A program made the position numbers and the translations under genes. This document shows positions 43,932 to 51,440 of a DNA stretch of 64,000 nucleotides, one piece after another. This DNA is from Brevibacillus fortis (GTDB taxonomy: Bacteria > Bacillota > Bacilli > Brevibacillales > Brevibacillaceae). The DNA is taken from positions 1 to 64,000 of the forward strand of contig NZ_PXZM01000022.1 in assembly GCF_003013395.1 (NCBI RefSeq). Reading direction: 5' to 3'. The notes under the pieces were generated by a model that saw only the letters and a program-made list of their open reading frames with translations, was not told the origin of the DNA and ran no database searches. The stretch's first letter is position 1, and each line of letters starts with the position of its first letter.

Positions 43932-45206
43932 TTATTGATTTACTTTTGCAGCGAGTACCGAAACGAGTTCCTCGCGTTTCACTTCTTGTTGCTCGCCTGT
44001 AGCCATTTCCTTTAGAACAACCGTGCCATTCGCCAATTCAGACTCACCGATGATCGCGGTGAAGCGAGCCTGTAGACGGTCTGCTTGCTTGAGCTGTGCT
44101 TTCATTTTCCGATCCAGATAATCCAGCTCAGCGGCGATTCCTGCTTGGCGCAATTGATCAACCAGCACGAATGCAGTTGTTTTCGCTTCTGGTGTCTGTA
44201 CCACTACGAAGCAGTCGATGCCACCCGAGATCGGCAGTTGAACACCTTGCTTTTCCAGAGCCAGCAGCAGACGCTCAATACTGAGTGCGAAGCCGATGCC
44301 CGGCATATCGTCGCCGCCCAACTCTGCCACAAGTCCGTTGTAGCGCCCACCGCCACATAGTGTTTCTACCGCACCGATCTCCGCCATTTTGATTTCAAAT
44401 GCAGTAAGCGTGTAGTAGTCCAAGCCACGAACCAGACGCGGATTCACATGAAACGGAATATCCAGGGCAGTCAAGTAGTTTTGTACAGCTTCGAAATGTG
44501 CCGCGGATTCTTCACTCAAGTAGTCCAAAATGGACGGAGCACCCATCGTCAGTGTTTTGCATTTTTCATTTTTGCAATCGAGCACGCGCAGCGGGTTGCG
44601 ATCGATACGAGATTGGCAATCCTCGCACAGCTCGGAGCGAACGCCGTTCAAATGTGCGAGCAAATGCTCACGGTGACGCGCCCGGTCTTCTACCGTACCT
44701 ACGCTGTTCAATTCTACAGAAAGTCCTGTCAAGCCGAGCTCCTGATACAGACGAATCGCAAGGCCAATGACTTCTGCATCGATCGCTGGATCGCTTGAAC
44801 CGATCGCTTCTGCACCGAATTGAACGAATTGGCGATAGCGGCCTGCTTGCGGACGCTCGTGGCGGAACATCGGTCCCAGATAGTACAGCTTGGTAGGCTG
44901 ATTAGGCACACCGTACAGCTTGTTTTCCACGTAGGAGCGAACAACACCCGCTGTCCCTTCCGGACGCAGCGTGAGAGCATCCGTACTGCGCGGATTGGCT
45001 ACACTGTACATTTCTTTTTCCACGATATCCGTGGTCTCGCCTACACCTCGTTGGAACAACTCTGTGCTCTCAAACAGCGGCGTACGAATTTCCGCGTAAT
45101 TGGAGCGGCGACACAGATCGCGGGCCTTGGCCTCCACGTAGTGCCACAGCTCTACAGTACCAGGCATGATATCCTGTGTACCGCGTGGGATCTGGATTCT
45201 TGTCAT
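43932..45206 (-). CDS. hisS: histidyl-tRNA synthetase
   Basis: A 424-residue class IIa synthetase; ATG at 45206, with GGAGG 10 bases upstream. Key segments are IQIPRGTQDIMPGTVELWHY, TLRPEGTAGVVRSYVENKLY, YLGPMFRHERPQAGRYRQFV (motif 2), the histidine-binding LVRGLDYYTLTAFEIKM, and GGRYNGLVAELGGDDMPGIG with FALSIERLLLALE (motif 3), then an anticodon domain. It forms an operon with aspS, behind a T-box whose specifier region contains overlapping Asp and His codons. Confidence 0.96.
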   Translation of the reverse strand: MTRIQIPRGTQDIMPGTVELWHYVEAKARDLCRRSNYAEIRTPLFESTELFQRGVGETTDIVEKEMYSVANPRSTDALTLRPEGTAGVVRSYVENKLYGVPNQPTKLYYLGPMFRHERPQAGRYRQFVQFGAEAIGSSDPAIDAEVIGLAIRLYQELGLTGLSVELNSVGTVEDRARHREHLLAHLNGVRSELCEDCQSRIDRNPLRVLDCKNEKCKTLTMGAPSILDYLSEESAAHFEAVQNYLTALDIPFHVNPRLVRGLDYYTLTAFEIKMAEIGAVETLCGGGRYNGLVAELGGDDMPGIGFALSIERLLLALEKQGVQLPISGGIDCFVVVQTPEAKTTAFVLVDQLRQAGIAAELDYLDRKMKAQLKQADRLQARFTAIIGESELANGTVVLKEMATGEQQEVKREELVSVLAAKVNQ

Positions 45207-45285
45207 TCCTCTCGAACCTCCATGTCTTTTCAAAAACTCGGGCTAAAGCCAAACCTCCAGGATCAAGGAACTTATTTATCGTCAA

Positions 45286-45600
45286 ATAAAAAAGCCCCTC
45301 GCCTCCTGACATTTAGCAATTCGCCGCATGTCAGGGACGAGAGACTGGTTATACTCCCGTGGTGCCACCCTGTTTGAATAGCCCTACATCACAAAAGGCT
45401 ATCCCACTTATTAGCCGTTAACGCCGGCACACGCCTGCCAGTTACTGGGGAAAGAGATTTCTTTCAGCCGTTCACTGCGGTCTTCAGGGATGTCATTCAC
45501 CAAGCCGTTATATGAAAGCACTCTCAGCCACGGCGCTTCCTCTCTGGTTATCCGGTTCCTGGATACTTGTTCCCGTCATCAGATCATTGTCTATTCAATA
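45286..45600 (-). promoter_or_regulatory. T-box riboswitch for hisS-aspS with overlapping Asp/His specifier
   Basis: The minus strand has the T-box core CAGGGTGGCACCACGGGAG (around 45352-45372) and a strong terminator (CTCGTCCCTGACAT with ATGTCAGGAGGCGAG and CTTTTTT, 45286-45340). In Stem I the segment GGTGAATGACATCCCTGAAG includes GACAT (complement of 45490-45494), which reads GAC (Asp) or CAT (His) in two registers. Both synthetases of the operon are thus represented. Confidence 0.88.
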
Positions 45601-45694
45601 AAAAAGCTTAATGTGAATCATAGCAAACCCGCCAACAGCCGTCAACAGGCGCTCGAATAAAACTTTTTTTATTAAGGATCAGTATATCCATCCC

Positions 45695-47218
45695 TTACTT
45701 GCCAGATACCTGTCCAGCCGTTCTCGCACCTGAATAGATCTCATCCAAATCACGGAGTTTGTTTTCGACCAAGATCTTGTACGTGTCATTGTACGTTTTC
45801 GGGTCCTTCGGATTCGGAAAGCGCGTCAGCTTGCCGCTTCCTGGAGCCATCAGCTTGGATACCGCTCCGCAACCAAGACCAAGGATGGTTTGCACCTCTT
45901 CCATGATCATGATGTTGTAGATGCTCTCCTGCCCTGGCTTGGCATATCCGACATTCTCCAGATTTCCCAAAATATTTTTTTGACGATACAAGTAGTATGG
46001 GTCATAGCCATTTGCTGCTGTCCACTCGGAGGCCATCTCCATCATCTTGCTGATCTCATCCCGGCTGGCGACCTTGTAACGATCTTTGTTCTGCGTCATT
46101 TCAGATGCTCTTTTGAACGACAGCGTATGAACCGTCAGAGAGGCAGGCATCAGCTTTTCTACCTCTTGCAAGCTATGCGCCAACTCGGCTACTCCTTCGT
46201 TTGGCAAGCCGATGATCAAGTCCATATTAATGTTAGTCAAGCCCATCTCCATTGCCAGATGGTATTTCTCAATCGTCTCTTCGACGGTGTGATGACGTCC
46301 GATTGCCTGAAGCGTCTCCTGCGTGAACGACTGTGGATTAATGCTGATCCGATCCACTTCCCACTGCTTCATAACATCGAGCTTTTCACGTGTGATCGTG
46401 TCGGGTCTTCCCGCCTCAACCGTCAATTCACGCACATCTCCCATGTGTGGGAACGAACGATGCATCGTCTCAAACAGCTGGTTCATGTCATCTGCGGTGA
46501 TACTCGTAGGGGTTCCGCCACCGAAATAAATGGACGTAATCCGCTGGTCATTCGCGCGAAGCCACTCCCCCATCCGCTCCATCTCGTAATGGAGACCTTC
46601 GAGAAACGGATTTACCGAAGCCGTATGACTGCGAATTGCATAAGCAGGAAACGTACAGTACGCACACTTCGTCGGACAAAACGGGATGCCGATATACACA
46701 GACAGCTCGCGGTCAATCTGGTACAGATCAGGCACAACGTAGAGCTGCTTGTCTACGATTTCTTGCAAAAGCTTTAGCTTATATGGGCGCAAAATAACAT
46801 CCTGCTGCAATCTCTTGTGTGCTTCCTGCCTGTCTACACCAGCGGCGTTCAATTGATGCAGCAGTTTCGTCGGACGTATGCCTGTCAAAATACCCCAGCC
46901 TTGCTCCATGCCCGTGTATTCTTCCAGCATCAATAACAGCGCATAGCAAAGAGCTTGCTTGGCCGTCTTTTTCATCGCTTTTTCATCACGTGCGGCGTAG
47001 TCTTTGTCCACCTGATGAGAGATGCTTCGTTTGCCATCGAATAACTCTCCCGAAGCGACTACTCCATTTTCATGCACGGTCAATACCAGCTTGATTTTTA
47101 AATCAGCCTCACCTGTCCACTCGGGTACAAAGGCGAGCGCTGGATCTTCATAAAATAACGCGAGAATTAAGGAGAGTTCCCGCTCGAATGCGTGTCCCTC
47201 ACATACGATCTGTATCAC
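45695..47218 (-). CDS. hemZ: oxygen-independent coproporphyrinogen III dehydrogenase HemZ
   Basis: About 507 residues from GTG at 47218 (AGGTGA upstream, start aligning with B. subtilis HemZ, 501 residues). A TTG at 47239 with GAGGAG is an alternative. The radical SAM cluster is YIGIPFCPTKCAYCTFPAYA (CxxxCxxC), followed by the SAM-binding IYFGGGTPTSITADDMNQLF, TVEAGRPDTITREKLDVMKQ and RISINPQSFTQETLQAIGRH. It decarboxylates coproporphyrinogen III without oxygen in heme synthesis, supporting anaerobic or low-oxygen growth. It stands alone, upstream of the hisS T-box. Confidence 0.9.
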   Translation of the reverse strand: MIQIVCEGHAFERELSLILALFYEDPALAFVPEWTGEADLKIKLVLTVHENGVVASGELFDGKRSISHQVDKDYAARDEKAMKKTAKQALCYALLLMLEEYTGMEQGWGILTGIRPTKLLHQLNAAGVDRQEAHKRLQQDVILRPYKLKLLQEIVDKQLYVVPDLYQIDRELSVYIGIPFCPTKCAYCTFPAYAIRSHTASVNPFLEGLHYEMERMGEWLRANDQRITSIYFGGGTPTSITADDMNQLFETMHRSFPHMGDVRELTVEAGRPDTITREKLDVMKQWEVDRISINPQSFTQETLQAIGRHHTVEETIEKYHLAMEMGLTNINMDLIIGLPNEGVAELAHSLQEVEKLMPASLTVHTLSFKRASEMTQNKDRYKVASRDEISKMMEMASEWTAANGYDPYYLYRQKNILGNLENVGYAKPGQESIYNIMIMEEVQTILGLGCGAVSKLMAPGSGKLTRFPNPKDPKTYNDTYKILVENKLRDLDEIYSGARTAGQVSGK

Positions 47219-47324
47219 GGAGTTCACCTGCTTTTTCAAAAATGCCACTCCTCATCATAGCCGACGAGAATTACTCGGGTCAACTAGACAAGTTGTGGCA
47301 TCCGTGCAAGGTCACTTGCGGTGT

Positions 47325-47350
47325 GCAAAAACGGTTATGTCCGTTTTTGC
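47325..47350 (-). terminator. terminator overlapping the small gene at 47335
   Basis: GCAAAAACGG (47325-47334), 6 bases, CCGTTTTTGC (47341-47350): perfect inverted repeat. The stop codon of the minus-strand gene sits in the loop. Confidence 0.65.
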
Positions 47351-47505
47351 CGAGGATGTTGGATATCCCGCAAGCCTGGATGAAAATCTTGGGCCATTTC
47401 CACATTTTGCAGTGACGTTTCTTTTTCTAGATCGTCTTGAAAATCGACAGAGAAAAACTGCCGATTCAATCCTTGCGCGAATGTTTCCTTCTTTGACTGC
47501 CTCAC
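47335..47505 (-). CDS. small hydrophilic protein, unknown function
   Basis: A 56-residue protein from GTG at 47505: AGGAGG lies exactly 8 bases upstream, an ideal start; the ATG at 47541 has none. Polar and acidic-basic mixed (RQSKKETFAQGLNRQ, DFQDDLEKETSLQNVEMAQD), with no hydrophobic segment, ending HPRQKRT. Its size and composition recall minor spore or stress proteins of Bacillales, but no family is recognised. Divergent from the amidase gene; has its own terminator. Confidence 0.65.
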   Translation of the reverse strand: MRQSKKETFAQGLNRQFFSVDFQDDLEKETSLQNVEMAQDFHPGLRDIQHPRQKRT

Positions 47506-47715
47506 GATGAATTCCTCCTGAAAAGCTATATGCGCTAGCATCTAGTAAAATCTAGTATTGCCTTGCCTGCTGAAAAGCAATCAGGGAACTCATGCAGAAC
47601 TTTGTCGTTTTTTGCAGGAAAAAGCAGGAGAAATAGCGAACTGATTGTTTTGGTAAAAACATGCAAGATCGTAATGAAGTCAAAAAGCTACTTATTGTCG
47701 GAAAGGATGTCTATC

Positions 47716-49566
47716 GTGTTTGTTCGTCAAAAGTTCCTGAGGAGTCTCCTGACTGTCATCTGTGCCATTTCCCTCCCCGTTTCTGCAGCTTGGGCCGCCG
47801 GTTCTGTTCAGGTCACCGTGGACAAGCTCAATGTCCGTTCAGGTCCCAGCCTCCAAGACGCTATTGTCAGCACACTGCCGAACAATACTGTGCTGCCCGT
47901 CATCTCCACCAAAAATGACTGGATTCAGGTAAAGCTTCCAAACGGCCAAAGTGGTTGGGTAGCGAACTGGCTCGTCAGCACACAGCAACAGCAACAGAAA
48001 CCAGCAACTGTATCTGCCAAGCAAGTGGAGAGCACCACAACGAATCTCAATGTTCGTTCTGGACCCGGACAGACATACGCAGTCGTTCAAACTATCAATC
48101 CAGGTACGCGCTACCCTATCGTGCAAAAAAGTGGCGAGTGGTTCCAAATTCAACTAAATGCAGGAACAAAAGGCTGGGTCGCAAACTGGCTTGTAAAAGA
48201 AGTAGGTGCGGGACAAGCAGTTTCTCCTCCCTCTACAGGCAGCACACCCCCAACGACAAATCCTGCGGGCACAGGCTCACAACAGCCGAAGCCTCCGGCT
48301 GTACAAGGAGCCAGCATGACCTTGGATTTCGCTCCGTACGTATACGCCACGCCAGATGCCAGTACACCTGCTATCGGTCAACTACATGCAGGCGAGAAAA
48401 TCACGGTCTTGAACAGACAAAATGGTTGGATTCAATTCCCTTACGATGGAGTCAATGCTTGGCTCTCCACTGACCAAACCAACCCGGACACAGGTCAACC
48501 GACTCTGCCCGAAAATGGAAATGGAAATGGAAATGGAAGCACGCAACCTCCGCCTGGGCAACCATCTTCTTCAAGTCAAACCGCTACAGTAAAAACGGAC
48601 GGATTGAATCTGCGCAGTGAACCGAACACAACCAGTGCTATTCAGGCTACACTTCCAGTCGGAAGCAAGCTGACTGTTTTGGAGAGTCGGGGAGACTGGT
48701 ACCGCATCAACACGGCTGCCGGAAAAACTGGCTGGGTTGCAGGCTGGCACATTACAGTGAATCAACCAAACATACCTACCCCGAGTGGCCCATACGTGAC
48801 GATCATGAATCCAGATACCAATGTTCGTTCTGGTCCCAGTACCGATCACAATGTTATCAAACAAGTACAGCCTGGCGAGAAATACGGGATTGCCAATAAA
48901 ACAGGCGAATGGTTCCAAGTAAACTTCCCTGACGGCTCCACAGGCTATATCGCAGGCTGGCTCGTATCTGCTAATGGTGCGTCGGCTGTGGTACGCAGTA
49001 ATGATCTTGTCGGCAAAGTCATCGTCGTCGATGCTGGTCATGGTGGTACAGATGGTGGTTCGACCGGCTCCAGCTTCTCTACATTAGAGAAAACGGTCAA
49101 TCTGCAAGTATCTCTGCTCCTGCGCAACAAGCTGGAAGCGGCGGGTGCCAAGGTCATCATGACACGGGCTGACGATCGCAAGCTGACCCTGCAACAGCGC
49201 GTCGACATTGCGATTCAAAATAAGGCAGATATTTTTGTCAGCGTCCATCACAATACGCATCCAAACTCAGCAACGAATGGCTCGATTATTTTCTACTACA
49301 GCCAAGGTAACTCTAGCAAGCTCGCCTCCCTGGTTCAAACGGAACTGGTGAAAGCGACGAGCTACAAGGATATGAATTATCGTTACGGAAACTATTTCGT
49401 TCTACGCGAAAACCCGGTGCCATCCATTTTGGCCGAGATCTCCTTCTTATCCAACTACAACGATGAGATTCGCGCACGTTCCGAGAAACAGCAGGATCTT
49501 GCCGCAGATGGTCTATTCAAAGGGATTGTCCAGTACTTTAATACACAAAGCAATCAGGGAGGCTGA
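47716..49566 (+). CDS. yrvJ: N-acetylmuramoyl-L-alanine amidase with five SH3b domains (YrvJ type)
   Basis: A 616-residue secreted cell-wall hydrolase from GTG at 47716 (AAAGGA 8 bases upstream); the ATG at 47707 abuts that site. The signal peptide is FVRQKFLRSLLTVICAISLP followed by VSAAWA. Four clear bacterial SH3 repeats (LNVRSGP...GWVANWLV type) and a degenerate third one (WIQFPYDGVNAWLS) fill residues 30-430, joined by Pro/Thr/Gly linkers including an (NG) run. The C-terminal Amidase_3 domain has zinc ligands in VVDAGHGGTDGG, LEKTVNL and VSVHHNTHP, and the catalytic Glu in ILAEISFLSN. It cleaves the amide bond between MurNAc and the stem peptide. Confidence 0.93.
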   Translation: MFVRQKFLRSLLTVICAISLPVSAAWAAGSVQVTVDKLNVRSGPSLQDAIVSTLPNNTVLPVISTKNDWIQVKLPNGQSGWVANWLVSTQQQQQKPATVSAKQVESTTTNLNVRSGPGQTYAVVQTINPGTRYPIVQKSGEWFQIQLNAGTKGWVANWLVKEVGAGQAVSPPSTGSTPPTTNPAGTGSQQPKPPAVQGASMTLDFAPYVYATPDASTPAIGQLHAGEKITVLNRQNGWIQFPYDGVNAWLSTDQTNPDTGQPTLPENGNGNGNGSTQPPPGQPSSSSQTATVKTDGLNLRSEPNTTSAIQATLPVGSKLTVLESRGDWYRINTAAGKTGWVAGWHITVNQPNIPTPSGPYVTIMNPDTNVRSGPSTDHNVIKQVQPGEKYGIANKTGEWFQVNFPDGSTGYIAGWLVSANGASAVVRSNDLVGKVIVVDAGHGGTDGGSTGSSFSTLEKTVNLQVSLLLRNKLEAAGAKVIMTRADDRKLTLQQRVDIAIQNKADIFVSVHHNTHPNSATNGSIIFYYSQGNSSKLASLVQTELVKATSYKDMNYRYGNYFVLRENPVPSILAEISFLSNYNDEIRARSEKQQDLAADGLFKGIVQYFNTQSNQGG

Positions 49567-49582
49567 TCCCTCTCTTACAAAA

Positions 49583-49634
49583 ACCCCCATGCGAAAGAAG
49601 CTGCTCAAGCACTTTCCTATGGGGGTTTCTTTTA
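49583..49634 (+). terminator. terminator after the amidase gene
   Basis: AAACCCCCAT and ATGGGGGTTT enclose about 30 bases and are followed by CTTTT. A strong 10-bp stem. Confidence 0.75.
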
Positions 49635-49715
49635 TCGCTCATCCGATCGCATCAAGGCAAGGTAGGCAGGAATTCCAAAAGGATTTGCGAATATCATAAG
49701 GCATCGAAAGGAGTG

Positions 49716-50300
49716 ATGACGGATGAAAAACAATCACAACAGGAGCAATCGCACGGTATGGACGCAGGTGATCACAAGTTAACCTTTGAAAATGGAGTGA
49801 TTTCTATTAAAACCATGTTTGAGTACAATTGGATGGTTCGTGAAGAATGGCTAAAATGGTGTGAGGATGTTCCGATGGAAGAATTGCTTCGTCCTCGCAT
49901 CGGGGGTGTCGGGGGGATTTTACACACACTGTTCCATGTCATTGATGTAGAGTGGAGCTGGATTCAAGTCATGCTGGGAAAGCCGGATTTTCAAGAAAGC
50001 TTTGACCTACACAACCGATTGGAAAAGGTCCGAGAGCTGGAGGCGACTTTTCGCCCGGATGTGCATCAATTTTTGCGCAATTGGGATGAAAGTATGGAAA
50101 CAAGACCCTTTCAGGATACGAAACCTGACGGCAGCATCGTTACGTACACATGGGGCGAAATTACGCGGCACATGATCGCTCATGAAATCCATCATGTCGG
50201 ACAGCTATCGATCTGGGCACGAGAGATCGGGAAAAAGCCGATTTCTGCAAACTTGATCGGCAAAAATCTGATCCTCCCTTCAACCTATTACACGCACTGA
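49716..50300 (+). CDS. DinB-family protein
   Basis: Up to 194 residues. The DinB/YfiT four-helix fold has EYNWMVREEWLKWCEDVPME, GGVGGILHTLFHVIDVEWSW with its metal His, and GEITRHMIAHEIHHVGQLSI with the H-x-x-x-H metal pair. The family includes nickel- or zinc-dependent thiol S-transferases and DNA-damage-induced proteins of unknown substrate. The start is unclear: AAAGGAG is only 2 bases from ATG 49716, an ideal 9 bases from an out-of-frame ATG at 49723 that opens a 19-codon frame, and ATG 49758 is a third choice. It begins after a terminator and ends before one, so it is monocistronic. Confidence 0.8.
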   Translation: MTDEKQSQQEQSHGMDAGDHKLTFENGVISIKTMFEYNWMVREEWLKWCEDVPMEELLRPRIGGVGGILHTLFHVIDVEWSWIQVMLGKPDFQESFDLHNRLEKVRELEATFRPDVHQFLRNWDESMETRPFQDTKPDGSIVTYTWGEITRHMIAHEIHHVGQLSIWAREIGKKPISANLIGKNLILPSTYYTH

Positions 50301-50319
50301 CCCGATTCAGTACTGAAAC

Positions 50320-50358
50320 GACAAAAACGATTGCCAAATGCAATCGTTTTTGTTTTTG
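50320..50358 (+). terminator. terminator after the DinB gene
   Basis: AAAACGATTG and CAATCGTTTT pair around CCAAATG, followed by TGTTTTTG. Usable in both directions. Confidence 0.8.
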
Positions 50359-50373
50359 ACTTCGCCATCCGTA

Positions 50374-50925
50374 TTAATATGCTGGGCGTTTTTCCCACGG
50401 TTCGAGCTGACCGACGATTATCTGCCGTTCATTTGTTTGCAAAGCGTCAATCACCCCAGCAGCAATTTCATCATTCGTCAGCCAGCGTGAATACTCACCT
50501 GCACATGTAAACCCGAGAATGACCCGTCGATACAGACAGACTTCTGATGTCGGTTCTGTCGGCGGATTTTTCCAAGCACCGCTCCCACACACATGCAGCA
50601 ATTGCCAGCGTTTCCTTGGACGCGACAGTTGTTCTACGATCACAGGAAGTGCATGCGGCGCGGTCGAATGAATCCAAGCGACAACCACATCCATTGGCCC
50701 TCTCTTCTCTACGAGATCGGCCATAGCCTGACGCAAGCTGTCTGTCTGGTGGTAGTCTTGTGTCAGCAAATGAATCGACTCTGGATGGATGGAACCGTCT
50801 CTGATACGACTTAATTTGACTGGATCACGACCAAGCACGGTTACTTGATAACCTTGGCGAGCCAACCATCGGGAGACCTCTGTCAGCATGCCACTCGCAC
50901 CTATTACCAATGCTTCTTGGGCCAT
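50374..50925 (-). CDS. short-chain dehydrogenase-like NAD(P)-binding protein
   Basis: A 183-residue protein; AAGGGGG is 8 bases before ATG. The Rossmann start ALVIGASGMLTEVSRWLARQ, GYQVTVLGRDPVKLSRI and the second strand DVVVAWIHSTAPHALPVIVE are SDR-like, but the catalytic Y-x-x-x-K is not evident and the protein is shorter than classical SDRs (about 250). It may be a redox sensor or an inactive member. It is downstream of dtd by 26 bases, probably in the same transcript. Substrate unknown. Confidence 0.75.
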   Translation of the reverse strand: MAQEALVIGASGMLTEVSRWLARQGYQVTVLGRDPVKLSRIRDGSIHPESIHLLTQDYHQTDSLRQAMADLVEKRGPMDVVVAWIHSTAPHALPVIVEQLSRPRKRWQLLHVCGSGAWKNPPTEPTSEVCLYRRVILGFTCAGEYSRWLTNDEIAAGVIDALQTNERQIIVGQLEPWEKRPAY

Positions 50926-50951
50926 GTTTTCATCCCCCTTGATGGTTATGT

Positions 50952-51389
50952 TTACGATTCCACAATCAGTGTGACAGGGCCATCATTTAACAGACGTACG
51001 TCCATCATCGCGCCAAAGCGTCCTGTTTCCACCTGGAGCCCTTTTTCACGCAGCTTGGCGTTAAACAGCTCGTACAGCGGTTCAGCCTGCTCTGGGCGTG
51101 AGGCAGCCATGAAGTTCGGTCTCCTACCCTTCCTGCAATCGCCATACAACGTAAATTGTGATACGGACAAAATTTGACCTCCCTTATCTAATACGGAGAA
51201 GTTCATTTTGCCTTCCTCGTCTTCAAAAATTCGCAAGTTCGCAATTTTGTCTGCGACAAATTCTACTTCTTTTTCTGTGTCTTCATGCGTAATTCCTACC
51301 AGCAGCATTAAGCCGTGATCAATTTGTCCGACGACCTCTCCTGCTACGGTAACGCTCGCTTCTCTCGTTCTTTGTACGACAACCCTCAC
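50952..51389 (-). CDS. dtd: D-aminoacyl-tRNA deacylase
   Basis: A 145-residue protein from GTG at 51389 (AAGGA upstream). The family signature is complete: [60 protein letters not shown], the SQFTL active-site motif, and [11 protein letters not shown] with the cross-subunit G-P residues. It frees D-Tyr, D-Asp and other D-amino acids (and glycine on tRNA(Ala)) from tRNA. Located just downstream of relA, as in B. subtilis. Confidence 0.95.
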   Translation of the reverse strand: MRVVVQRTREASVTVAGEVVGQIDHGLMLLVGITHEDTEKEVEFVADKIANLRIFEDEEGKMNFSVLDKGGQILSVSQFTLYGDCRKGRRPNFMAASRPEQAEPLYELFNAKLREKGLQVETGRFGAMMDVRLLNDGPVTLIVES

Positions 51390-51440
51390 ACTGACTCATC
51401 CTTCCTGTTAGGTAAACAAGAACACCCAACCCACGAGGGA

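Noticed and set aside
42411-44015. Plus-strand frames of 299 and 234 codons opposite aspS
   Set aside because: Antisense shadows of a conserved synthetase gene.
47563-47715. N-terminal extension of the SH3b amidase
   Set aside because: It would bury the signal peptide; GTG 47716 has a well-placed ribosome-binding site and starts the signal sequence directly.
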